Origin: Leptospira chreensis | Lineage (GTDB): Bacteria; Spirochaetota; Leptospiria; Leptospirales; Leptospiraceae | Assembly: GCF_016919165.1 (NCBI RefSeq) | Contig: NZ_JAFFPS010000055.1 | Location: forward strand, 1-64,000 | DNA: 64,000 nucleotides | Direction of reading: 5' to 3' | Part shown: positions 53,246 through 61,359 of the stretch, one piece after another | How the letters are laid out: each line of letters opens with the position of its first letter | Numbering within the stretch: the first letter of the stretch is position 1 | The notes under the pieces: model-generated | The model's input: the letters and a program-made list of their open reading frames with translations, nothing else | What the model was told of the DNA's origin: nothing | Database searches by the model: none | Made by a program: the position numbers and the translations under genes

Positions 53246-53665
53246 ATGAAATCAAAGATTCCGAAATCAATCGATGAATATATAGAAAACTTTCCGAAGG
53301 ATGTTCAAACCATTCTTCAGAAAATTCGCAGTACGATTCAAAAAGAAGCGCCGGAAGCAATAGAAAAAATTAGTTATGCGATGCCAACATTTGCGCTGAA
53401 TGGAAATTTGGTACATTTTGCGGCATATGCAAAACATATTGGATTTTATGCGCTTCCTTCGGGGAACCTTGCATTCCAAAAAGAAATTTCTAAGTATAAA
53501 TTTGGAAAGGGTTCCATTCAATTTCCTTTGGATGAACCCATTCCTTATGGTCTAATCAAAAAAATAGTTAAATTCAGAGTGAGCGAAAACTCACAAAAAG
53601 CGAAGAAAAAAACTCAAAAAAAAAAGAGTACCCAGCCCAAAAAAACAATCTCCAAGAAATTTTGA
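53246..53665 (+). CDS. DUF1801 (YdhG-like) protein with Lys-rich tail
   Basis: 139 aa. DUF1801 core: SIDEYIENFPKDVQTILQKIRSTIQKEAPEAIEKISYAMPTF, then GFYALPSGNLAFQKEISKYKFGKGSIQFPLDEPIPYGLIKKIVKFR. The last ~25 residues are almost all Lys, Gln, Thr and Ser, suggesting nucleic-acid or acidic-surface contact. Function unknown. 13 bp after the MATE gene. Confidence 0.85.
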   Translation: MKSKIPKSIDEYIENFPKDVQTILQKIRSTIQKEAPEAIEKISYAMPTFALNGNLVHFAAYAKHIGFYALPSGNLAFQKEISKYKFGKGSIQFPLDEPIPYGLIKKIVKFRVSENSQKAKKKTQKKKSTQPKKTISKKF

Positions 53666-53724
53666 AAACCGAGTTATTAGTATTACGCTGTTACTACTTT
53701 CTTTTTTGAAAATGAGGATCCTAG

Positions 53725-54519
53725 ATGGAGTTTGAAAGCAAAAGCATACTTTATTTATGGAACAGTCGCGTTATGTTCGCGACAAACAGTATGCAAACGG
53801 ATTTTCATTCGCACTATGCAGCCACACTTGCCATTTCTTTGGAGAAAAATATTACGATCGAAACGGAGTTAGGCAAAGAAGAATACCGAGTCGCACTCGT
53901 CGGCCCCAATACCCACCACCGAACCATTTCTCCGGGAGTGGAAATGGTTGCTCTCTTGATTGATCCAGAAACCTATGAGTTCGGTTCCATATCCGGAACA
54001 ATCTCTTCCGGTGAAGTCAAACGATTGGACATTCAAAAATTTTTACCATTAATCGATTCACTTTGGTCCTTATATTATGGTGATCTGAGTGACGAGGAAG
54101 CCACCAAACTTCAATTAGATTTACTTCGTACTGTTTACCCCTTTGATACATTAGAAACAATTGTAGATCCAAGAATTCAAAAAATTGCCAAAAAAATCCG
54201 AATGGAAGTCCCGAGTAGTATTCGGATGAAAGAAATCGGTAAGGACTTTTCCATTTCAGAAGACAGACTGATTCGTTTGTTTAAAGAAAATTTGGGCATT
54301 CCACTACGAAGGTATTTGTTATGGGTTCGGATTTTGCGTGCAGTCAAAGAAATAAAGGAAGGTAATAATTTAACGGAAGCGGCACATGCTGCAGGATTTT
54401 CCGATTCCGCTCATTTTTCCAGAACATTCAAAGAAAACTTTGGATTTATCCCTTCTTTATTTTTTGGGCATCTCAAAACCGCAGAAGTTCGATTTTGTGA
54501 ATCTGACGAAAGTCCGTAA
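53725..54519 (+). CDS. AraC-family transcriptional regulator
   Basis: 264 aa. The N-terminal cupin-like sensing region (~1-150) includes DFHSHYAATLAISL with possible His ligands. The C-terminal double HTH (~160-255) reads IRMKEIGKDFSISEDRLIRLFKENLGIPLRRYLLWVRI and NLTEAAHAAGFSDSAHFSRTFKENFGFIPSLFF. GAGGATCC is the ribosome site. Target not evident; it precedes the M24 gene on the same strand. Confidence 0.92.
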   Translation: MEFESKSILYLWNSRVMFATNSMQTDFHSHYAATLAISLEKNITIETELGKEEYRVALVGPNTHHRTISPGVEMVALLIDPETYEFGSISGTISSGEVKRLDIQKFLPLIDSLWSLYYGDLSDEEATKLQLDLLRTVYPFDTLETIVDPRIQKIAKKIRMEVPSSIRMKEIGKDFSISEDRLIRLFKENLGIPLRRYLLWVRILRAVKEIKEGNNLTEAAHAAGFSDSAHFSRTFKENFGFIPSLFFGHLKTAEVRFCESDESP

Positions 54520-54602
54520 TAAATCTTCAAAACACCGGAATCATTCAAGCCTATACTTTTATAATTTGTTATTCTCTTTTTCTACCAAGGAAAAGAAGAC
54601 CA

Positions 54603-55490
54603 ATGCCCTTAACCAAAGAAAGAGGTTTGTTAGCCAAACTTTCCTCGAAATTTTCAAAATTTAATTCTGAATCGATTCGAATTCCAACAGCAGAAGAAAA
54701 AGCAGGTTTCTTAAAAGCACAAAGATTGGCCTATGATTGTGTTACCACCATTGAAAAAGAAATGGTTCCAGGTTGGACGGAAAAACAAACCGCCAAACGA
54801 ATGGATGAGTATTTACGTGATCATGGTGTGAAAGTTTTTTTGCATAGGCCTTTCGCTTGGTTTGGGGAACATGCACGCTTTGATGGATACAAACGTTTTA
54901 CACAATTCCATCCTGGTAAAAAAATCCTAAAAGAAGAAGAGTCTTTTATATTAGATGTCTCTCCTGTTGTAGAAGGTTATATCGGTGATATTGGTTATTC
55001 TTCTTCCTTAACTAAGAACTCTGAACTCGACAAAGGGATGGAATATTTATTACACCTTCGAGAAGAAATTCCAAAATACTTTAGCTCTTCTATGACTCCA
55101 TCGGAGATTTGGTGGAAAATTGATTCGGATGCTAAAAATTCTGGATTCGATAATGTCCATGCTTTATATCCCTTTGCTGTCCTTGGACACAGAGTGTATA
55201 AAGTAAATCTTCCTAATATTTCTTTTCCATTACTACCGATTAGTTTTGCGAGTTGGTTTAGTTTGCAGGGATCTTATGAATTTCTAACACATAAAGTTTT
55301 ACCTGAACTATTAACACCGGATCACGAAGGGGATAAGGTGGGACTCTGGGCCATTGAACCACATTTAGGTCGTGGAAAATCTGGATTTAAGTTTGAAGAA
55401 ATACTCGTTGTGGAAGAAAACAAAGCATATTGGTTAGATGATAATGTTCCGCACGTAAAAAAATACCAAACCTCAAAGGAAACAAGATGA
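54603..55490 (+). CDS. M24-family metallopeptidase (aminopeptidase P/creatinase fold)
   Basis: 295 aa, cytoplasmic. Dimetal ligands are visible in order: Asp in SFILDVSPVV, Asp in YIGDIGYSS, His in VLGHRVYKVN, Glu in LWAIEPHLG and Glu in GFKFEEILVVEEN. Only the pita-bread catalytic domain is present, without the N-terminal creatinase domain. It overlaps the downstream lipoprotein gene by 4 bp. Confidence 0.88.
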   Translation: MPLTKERGLLAKLSSKFSKFNSESIRIPTAEEKAGFLKAQRLAYDCVTTIEKEMVPGWTEKQTAKRMDEYLRDHGVKVFLHRPFAWFGEHARFDGYKRFTQFHPGKKILKEEESFILDVSPVVEGYIGDIGYSSSLTKNSELDKGMEYLLHLREEIPKYFSSSMTPSEIWWKIDSDAKNSGFDNVHALYPFAVLGHRVYKVNLPNISFPLLPISFASWFSLQGSYEFLTHKVLPELLTPDHEGDKVGLWAIEPHLGRGKSGFKFEEILVVEENKAYWLDDNVPHVKKYQTSKETR

Positions 55491-56722
55491 GATTCCAAAA
55501 TTCTATCTATTTAGTGTTAATCTTTTTACTATCCATTGGATGCAATTCAGGTAATATTAAAATTGGAAAAGCCTACAAACTCGGCAATGTTCCCGATTCC
55601 ATTTCAGAAGTAAACAAACCAGATCCTTTTTTAATCAAATTAAAAGTCAGCTTACCAGAGTTACCTGGTCATGATGATCTTATTTTCGATAATCAAAATC
55701 AAATTGCATATGCATCCGGAATGGATGGATGGATTTGGAAATTAGATTTCAAAGCAAATTCAGCAACGGCTTGGGTCAAACCTCCAGTCAACCCTGCAGG
55801 TCTACAATTTGCAAATAAAACCAATGAATCTATATTAGTTTGTGCTTCAAGGCTCGGTGGTGTTACTTATGAGGAAACACAACGAGTTGGTTTGTATGAA
55901 GTGAATATAAAAACAAAAGCCGTGGTTCCCCTTCTTGTCACTTTACCTAAAATAGGAAATTCTGACTTTGAAACTGTATATTCAGGATCGAAACGTCCTA
56001 CCTTTGCATTAAAAGATTTGAATGAATCAAACTCAAGGGCCTTTTCTTTATGTAATGACCTTGCTGTATCCAATGATGGAAACCGAATTTATATATCCGA
56101 ACCATTTGAAAGATCCGATGCCGCTATGGGAAGCGGGGCCGTCCCCGAAGCAATCGGTCTCTATCCCCACGGTAAACTTTGGATGTATGATAGAAAACAA
56201 AACACAGTCTCTCTTGTGATGAGTGGATTTACTTTTGTGGATGGGATCATCATCGCGGACCATTCCAATTCGGAAGAAGAATCGGTCATCATCACTGAGA
56301 CAACAAAGTTTAGAATCATCAAAGCCAATATCAATGGTAAAAAGGAAGGGAGTTTTGAAGTTCTATTTGAAAATCTTCCTGGCCTTGCTGATGGTTTGGA
56401 AAGAGATTCCAAAGGAAGGATTTGGGTTGGTATCATCAAACATCGCTCTGGTCTTGTGAATTTGATTCACAACAATCCTTGGCTCAAACCATTTCTCTTA
56501 TCTCTTCCGCAACGAATTCTACCAATTGCAAAAAAAACCGGTATTCTCGTGCTCGATCCTTCTGGCAAAAAAGCTCTCTACTACTCCATGCATGATGGTT
56601 CTAAGATTAAAGATATTTCGGTAGCCGTTCCTAATTTAGATACAGTATACTTTCCTTCTTTTGATACATCCTCCCGAGGTTTATACTCTATTCCTACCGC
56701 CACTTTAGAGTTAGGTGATTAA
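55487..56722 (+). CDS. Strictosidine-synthase/SMP-30-like propeller lipoprotein
   Basis: 411 aa. The signal peptide ends LSIGC, a lipobox. The propeller has SGMDGWIWKLDF, ALCNDLAVSNDGNRIYISEPFERSD, GLADGLERDSKGRIWVGI and, near the end, KKALYYSMHDGSKIKDIS, the pattern of strictosidine-synthase-like and SMP-30 proteins, which are calcium-dependent hydrolases or lactonases. Translationally coupled to the M24 peptidase gene. Tandem paralogue of the next gene. Confidence 0.85.
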   Translation: MRFQNSIYLVLIFLLSIGCNSGNIKIGKAYKLGNVPDSISEVNKPDPFLIKLKVSLPELPGHDDLIFDNQNQIAYASGMDGWIWKLDFKANSATAWVKPPVNPAGLQFANKTNESILVCASRLGGVTYEETQRVGLYEVNIKTKAVVPLLVTLPKIGNSDFETVYSGSKRPTFALKDLNESNSRAFSLCNDLAVSNDGNRIYISEPFERSDAAMGSGAVPEAIGLYPHGKLWMYDRKQNTVSLVMSGFTFVDGIIIADHSNSEEESVIITETTKFRIIKANINGKKEGSFEVLFENLPGLADGLERDSKGRIWVGIIKHRSGLVNLIHNNPWLKPFLLSLPQRILPIAKKTGILVLDPSGKKALYYSMHDGSKIKDISVAVPNLDTVYFPSFDTSSRGLYSIPTATLELGD

Positions 56723-56726
56723 TTTT

Positions 56727-58022
56727 ATGAAAAACCTACCAAAAATAGCAACGCCTCGTAGTAGGAATCATCTGCCTTTTTTGATGATCAGTTTTGTTCT
56801 GGTTCTAATTTCTTGTCGAACCCCAGAAGAATACTTTAAAAAACAAGTCAAGGGGCCGGTAGATCTTCCTTACAACCCTTCCTTTGAGTCTATCAAATCG
56901 GAAGGAGATTCCATCAAACAAAATGTAACGATCAGTGGATCTGTTTTGCCTGCCCAAGATGAAATTCTTTTGCAAGAAGATTTGGGAAGAGCCTTTGTAG
57001 CATCGATTGATGGATGGATTTGGAAAGTGGATTTGACGAGCAATGCAGCCGAACCATTTTTAAAAACTCCGCTTTTGCCGGGGGGAATGGTTTTTCATCC
57101 CAAGAATCCTGATATCATCTTTATGTGTTTATCCCGTGGAAAACAACATGCAAATGATCTTGTTGATGGACCAGGGATTTATGAATTAACGATTTCAACC
57201 AAACAATTACGTAAAATTGGAACTCGTGTTCCCCTTTTAGATAAAACCAAAGAACCGTCAGGCGACCAAATTGGAATCTTCTTCCCAAAGGGAAAAGAAA
57301 CCAAAATCCCGATCTCTGGATTAAATGATACAAACAGTCGTAATGTGGAAAAGGCAGATGACTTAGCGATCAGTAGTGACGGCGAACGAATTTATTTCAC
57401 CGAACCATACGATCATCCCAACTCAATTCTCGGTGTCAGTTCTCAATCCAAACACGAAGTCCTCACTCTCGGTCGTAACGGCCATCTTTGGAAATACGAT
57501 TTAAAAGATAACACTGCAAGTTTGATTGCACACCAATACACTTACTTAGATGGAATTTTGTTGGAATACTCCAAAGGAGAAACCGAATCTTCCATCCTTC
57601 TCAATGAATTATCAAAATCGAGACTCATACGATTGCACCTAACTGGCGATAAGGAAGGAAAAGATGAAATAGTGATCGAAGGCCTTCCTGGATTTCCTGA
57701 TGGTATGGATCGCGATTCCAAAGGTCGTATCTGGATTGCCATTCCTGTAGAAAGGTCCAAACTCATCACTTGGTTGCATAAACATCCATTTTGGAAACGT
57801 CTGGTTCTCTATATACCGGAAAGCCTCCAACCCGTTTCTAAAAAAACAGGAATCATCGCTCTTTCACCTAACGGGACTAAACCGATATATTATTCAATGC
57901 ACGACGGTAGTTTATTTTCTTATATCATCGTTGTTGTCCCCGGAAAAGAAAAATTGTATCTGGCCGTGTATCAAGACGGTTTCAAAGGATTTGTCACAAT
58001 GCCTTATCCTAACAATATTTAG
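56727..58022 (+). CDS. Second strictosidine-synthase-like propeller lipoprotein (paralogue)
   Basis: About 431 aa from ATG 56727; GTG 56715, overlapping the previous stop, is an alternative. A long basic N-terminus precedes a signal peptide ending LVLISC. It shares with its neighbour SIDGWIWKVDL, KADDLAISSDGERIYFTEP, GFPDGMDRDSKGRIWIAIP and TKPIYYSMHDGSL, so the two arose by tandem duplication and have diverged considerably. Probably acts with the neighbour. Confidence 0.85.
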   Translation: MKNLPKIATPRSRNHLPFLMISFVLVLISCRTPEEYFKKQVKGPVDLPYNPSFESIKSEGDSIKQNVTISGSVLPAQDEILLQEDLGRAFVASIDGWIWKVDLTSNAAEPFLKTPLLPGGMVFHPKNPDIIFMCLSRGKQHANDLVDGPGIYELTISTKQLRKIGTRVPLLDKTKEPSGDQIGIFFPKGKETKIPISGLNDTNSRNVEKADDLAISSDGERIYFTEPYDHPNSILGVSSQSKHEVLTLGRNGHLWKYDLKDNTASLIAHQYTYLDGILLEYSKGETESSILLNELSKSRLIRLHLTGDKEGKDEIVIEGLPGFPDGMDRDSKGRIWIAIPVERSKLITWLHKHPFWKRLVLYIPESLQPVSKKTGIIALSPNGTKPIYYSMHDGSLFSYIIVVVPGKEKLYLAVYQDGFKGFVTMPYPNNI

Positions 58023-58033
58023 TTGATAATTTG

Positions 58034-58140
58034 GGGCGCCTCGCAATCTATTCATTAGCCAACTAATATAGATGAGGCGATCCCGCTCTCCGTTCCAATC
58101 TTTCCCTTCGGGAAAGGATTTCCACTGCGATCGGTGGCGC
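58034..58140. other. Structured intergenic element
   Basis: Bounded by GGCGCC and GGTGGCGC. The first part folds as TCGC..ATCTAT..ATTAG with CTAAT..ATAGAT..GCGA (58041-58080). A second hairpin CTTTCCC-TTCG-GGGAAAG follows. Probably an untranslated structured element or decayed repeat; no gene is seen. Confidence 0.4.
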
Positions 58141-58270
58141 AAAGAAAATCTCCATCTCAATAAGAACTGAACCAAACTAGAACCGAGCGAAATATGAACT
58201 TTTCGGAACTAAATTTTTTAAGATGTCGAAAAGGAATATTCCGATCGGGAGGATTGTGGTATTTAGAAGC

Positions 58271-58325
58271 CATTGGGAGGCGGGTCTAGTTCCCCACCCT
58301 CAAATCGGGCGGGGATACGAATATC
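58271..58325. repeat. Interspersed GC-rich intergenic repeat, copy 3
   Basis: 55 bp identical to copy 2. Downstream is further GC-rich structured sequence (TTCGGACATCCTGTCC, then GTCGCTCCGAGGC) that seems to belong to the full-length element and is absent or decayed in copies 1 and 2. No gene lies between 58023 and the tRNA. Confidence 0.88.
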
Positions 58326-58345
58326 TAATCCTGTACACCCTTCTT

Positions 58346-58363
58346 TGCGGGCGAAGGGGCTCG
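58346..58363 (-). repeat. Detached copy of the tRNA-Gly 3' end (18 bp)
   Basis: TGCGGGCGAAGGGGCTCG is identical to 58546-58563, the 3' end of the tRNA-Gly gene including the discriminator, exactly 200 bp away and in the same orientation. Duplicated tRNA 3' ends are typical of integrase attachment sites. Confidence 0.6.
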
Positions 58364-58545
58364 CCCTCTCCGCTGTTCGGACATCCTGTCCTCACGTCGC
58401 TCCGAGGCACGGCGTTGCTCTTGATGCGCCATCGTGGCTTTCTTTCTGTAACAGTCGTTCCCTATGGGTCACTCCTATTTCAGCTCGCATCACTGTTCGA
58501 GCCAACTGGATCTTGAATGTTGATTGATTTTTGAAAAGATTGTCA

Positions 58546-58616
58546 TGCGGGCGAAGGGGCTCGAACCCTCGCCAGAAGCTTGGAAGGCTGCTGTGCTACC
58601 GTTACACCACACCCGC
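58546..58616 (-). tRNA. tRNA-Gly (anticodon TCC)
   Basis: 71 nt, read on the minus strand. The acceptor stem GCGGGTG/CGCCCGC pairs with one wobble. The D arm is GTGT/GCAC, the anticodon loop CTTCCAA gives TCC, and the T arm is GAGGG-TTCGAGC-CCCTT. The anticodon stem GCAGC/GCTTC contains one C-T mismatch at its second pair. CCA is not encoded. Confidence 0.88.
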
Positions 58617-58699
58617 GACAGTAAATACATAGTTTTGGTTGGGGGTAACGGGTCAATGATTTTTGGTTCCAGAAAGTGTGGGAGGGAGAAAATGAGACT

Positions 58700-60205
58700 A
58701 TGGCTCTCCCCCAAGCACTCGAAAATTATCGAAAACAATATCGAAAAATCAAACTATTCCAAGATGTCGCATCGGTCCTTCATTGGGATTCCGAAGTGAT
58801 GATGCCAGAAGAGGGTCGTGAATACCGATCGGCGCAAATTTCGGCTGTCGCCGAACTCACCCACGATTGGATGACAGACAAATCTTTCCTAAATCAAATC
58901 CAATCGGCTAAACAATCCATAAGCGACCTTCCTGAATTAGAACGATCTCTCTGGCACCGTGAGTTAGAAGTCCTTATGGAAGAAAAGGAAAAAGCAGATA
59001 AACTTCCTTCAGAATTTGTTTCTGAATTCGCAAAGGTTACAAACCTTGCCCACGCAGAATGGGCAGAAGCGAAAAAAGCTAAAAACTTTCAATCATTTGC
59101 CAAACGTTTGGAAGAACTTGTCCAACTCTCAAAAAAACAAGCGGATTACTTTGGTTATACGACGGAGCCTTATGATGCATTGCTCGACAGTTATGAAAAA
59201 GGTGCCAAAGCAAACCAAATCCAAATTTTGTTTTCGGATCTCAAAGACTCTCTAGTTCCGATTGTTGCCACCGCTCCTAAATTTAAAAATCCATTTCCAG
59301 GGCCGATTTCTGTAGAGAAACAAACTAAATTTTGTAATCGTTTGCCGTCCCTCCTGGGACTCACAACAAAAGAATCTAGATTGGATACAAGTAACCATCC
59401 ATTTTCCACAAGTTTAGGACAGGGAGACAAACGAATCACGACGAGATACTCTGAAACCGATCCCCTCTCTTCCATCTTTGGTGTGTTACACGAGACGGGT
59501 CATTCTCTTTATGAATCTGGTCTTTCAGCAATGCCCGATTGGCCAACCCCCATTACGGAATTTTTAAGTTTAGGAATCCATGAATCACAAAGTCGATTGT
59601 GGGAAAACCAAGTAGGGCGTTCGTTACCATTTTGGGAATTTGTTTATCCCATTTTGTTATCTGATTTTGGTCTGACCGAAAAAGATCTTCCGTTCCAAGA
59701 GCTCTACAAATACATCAATAGTACAGAAAAAACGAAAGTGAGAGTCGAAGCCGACCAAATTACGTACAACCTACATATCATTTTACGATTTGAAATTGAA
59801 AGAGATCTCATCAATGGAAAAATCCAAGTGAAAGATTTACCTGAGATCTGGAATACAAAAATGAAAGAAAGTTTTGGACTCAAAATTGAAAATGATGCCG
59901 AAGGTGTACTACAAGACATCCATTGGTCAATGGGTGCTTTTGGGTACTTCCCAACCTATACACTCGGAAATATTTTTAGTTCCCAGTTTTTTAAAAAATT
60001 TACAGAAGAATTTCCTGATTCGCATAACAAGTTTTCTGCGAACGGTGATTTTTCGGATCTTTTAGGTTGGTTGCGTAAAAACATCCATTCGAAAGGAAAA
60101 ATTTACGATGTGGATACTCTAATGAAACAAACTACGGGCGAATCCCCAAATGCCAAACATTTGATTTCTTATTTGAAAGGAAAAATCAAAGAAGTAACCA
60201 AATAA
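58700..60205 (+). CDS. M32-family metallocarboxypeptidase (Taq type)
   Basis: About 501 aa from ATG 58700, with AGGGAG upstream; a frame start at 58676 is less likely. Zinc motif HETGH at residues 264-268 in SIFGVLHETGHSLYESGL. Other family signatures: SVLHWDSEVMMPEEG, RITTRYSETDP, LSLGIHESQSRLWENQVGRS and RFEIERDLINGKI. It removes C-terminal residues from peptides in the cytoplasm. Length is normal for the family. Confidence 0.95.
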   Translation: MALPQALENYRKQYRKIKLFQDVASVLHWDSEVMMPEEGREYRSAQISAVAELTHDWMTDKSFLNQIQSAKQSISDLPELERSLWHRELEVLMEEKEKADKLPSEFVSEFAKVTNLAHAEWAEAKKAKNFQSFAKRLEELVQLSKKQADYFGYTTEPYDALLDSYEKGAKANQIQILFSDLKDSLVPIVATAPKFKNPFPGPISVEKQTKFCNRLPSLLGLTTKESRLDTSNHPFSTSLGQGDKRITTRYSETDPLSSIFGVLHETGHSLYESGLSAMPDWPTPITEFLSLGIHESQSRLWENQVGRSLPFWEFVYPILLSDFGLTEKDLPFQELYKYINSTEKTKVRVEADQITYNLHIILRFEIERDLINGKIQVKDLPEIWNTKMKESFGLKIENDAEGVLQDIHWSMGAFGYFPTYTLGNIFSSQFFKKFTEEFPDSHNKFSANGDFSDLLGWLRKNIHSKGKIYDVDTLMKQTTGESPNAKHLISYLKGKIKEVTK

Positions 60206-60238
60206 CAGTTTTTAAATATTGAATTTTAAAGGAAATAT

Positions 60239-60565
60239 ATGTCAGGATCAGAACCCACACTCGAAAAACTAAGCCAATTATCCTATTTTGATAATCTTGC
60301 ATTATACTATTTATGTATTGAAACACCTCCACAAACCCTTGCTTTGGCATTTTTGCAAATGGATGAAAAAATTGCAGGTTCTATGCTCGGAGTTTTGGAT
60401 GTACAAAAAAGAAAGTATGTACATGAACTAATGGCATTACAAAAAGATAGTCCAGATGAGGCCAAAAAAGCCGCCGCCGAAGGGTTGTTACTCATCGCTG
60501 ACGGATTGATTTCTAGAAATCTAATTAGTAAACAAGGTCATTATTTCTTTGGAACCAAGAAATAA
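60239..60565 (+). CDS. Free-standing protein resembling the FliG middle domain
   Basis: 108 aa, all-helical. ETPPQTLALAFLQMDEKIAGSMLGVLDVQKRKYVHELMAL parallels the FliG middle domain (EHPQTIALIL..LDPEKAAEIL..LP..) including the position of the EHPQ motif, here ETPPQ. The N- and C-terminal FliG domains, including charged residues that contact MotA, are absent. AAAGGAAA is the ribosome site. It may bind FliM or CheC-like partners in the flagellar switch, or be an unrelated armadillo-like protein. Its last 25 bp overlap the convergent DUF423 gene. Confidence 0.6.
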   Translation: MSGSEPTLEKLSQLSYFDNLALYYLCIETPPQTLALAFLQMDEKIAGSMLGVLDVQKRKYVHELMALQKDSPDEAKKAAAEGLLLIADGLISRNLISKQGHYFFGTKK

Positions 60566-60969
60566 TAAGATCCAATTCCCAAAGAAATCCAGCCAACTAA
60601 GAAACTCACTCCTCCAATAGGAGTGATGGCCCCTAGAATTCGAATTCCCGTAATGGCTAGGACATACAAACTAAAAGAAAAAATCAAAATTCCCAGAAGG
60701 AAAAACCAAACTGCTGCCTTAAGGTAAGTTTTGCTTTTGTTTGCAGATTCCAACGAAAGTGATTGTTGTAAAAAGAGAAAGGCTACCAGTGCGGCCAAAG
60801 TATGATAAAAATGATAACGGTTTCCCGTTTCAAAAATTACCATCAGTTCAGGGCTCACAATTTTTTTTAATCCATGGGCACCGAAGGCTCCGATGGCAAC
60901 TGCTAAAAAACCGGAAAGGCATACTAGTAGGATTAAAACCGCAGAGGATTGCTTCTTGACAAGATTCAT
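60541..60969 (-). CDS. DUF423 (YgdD-type) membrane protein
   Basis: 142 aa, four helices. Family signature FLAVAIGAFGAHGLKKIVSPELMVIFETGNRYHFYHTLAAL, then TPIGGVSFLVGWISLG. Inner-membrane protein of unknown function. Convergent overlap of 25 bp with the FliG-like gene and divergent from the zinc-ribbon gene. Confidence 0.92.
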   Translation of the reverse strand: MNLVKKQSSAVLILLVCLSGFLAVAIGAFGAHGLKKIVSPELMVIFETGNRYHFYHTLAALVAFLFLQQSLSLESANKSKTYLKAAVWFFLLGILIFSFSLYVLAITGIRILGAITPIGGVSFLVGWISLGIGSYYFLVPKK

Positions 60970-60990
60970 AAACGATACTTCCTATTGCCT

Positions 60991-61326
60991 ATGACTTCAG
61001 ATACATCCGGAAAGAATACTAAATTTGTTAGAGTTTGGCGACAACTCAATGTAGAGGATGTAAAAAAACAATTACTCTATATCGACGATCTTTATGGAAC
61101 TTGCGGAAATTGTAAAAAATTGGGCCTCAATTACTTAAAGGATAAAAAATGTCCCGATTGCGGAGTCACTTTTAAATATTTAGCAACTAAATTGAGTAAG
61201 GTGGCCGATATTGGAAAGATTCTAAGTCGAATTGATAAAGAAGGTTTGGAATTAACTTTAATTGAGAGGGAAGATTTTGAAAGATCCAGTGCCTCCGATG
61301 CCGCAAGGGATCTATTCAAATCATAA
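60991..61326 (+). CDS. Small zinc-ribbon protein
   Basis: About 111 aa from ATG 60991, which avoids overlap with the divergent DUF423 start; a start at 60949 is also open. A CxxC pair (GTCGNCKKLG) and a second (KKCPDCGVTF) about 20 residues later form a zinc ribbon, followed by a helical tail (SKVADIGKILSRIDKEGLELTLIEREDFER). No family name recognised. Cytoplasmic, possibly a nucleic-acid or protein adaptor. Confidence 0.78.
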   Translation: MTSDTSGKNTKFVRVWRQLNVEDVKKQLLYIDDLYGTCGNCKKLGLNYLKDKKCPDCGVTFKYLATKLSKVADIGKILSRIDKEGLELTLIEREDFERSSASDAARDLFKS

Positions 61327-61359
61327 TAGAAATCTTGAATTTTAGTTGGTGGTAAAAGA

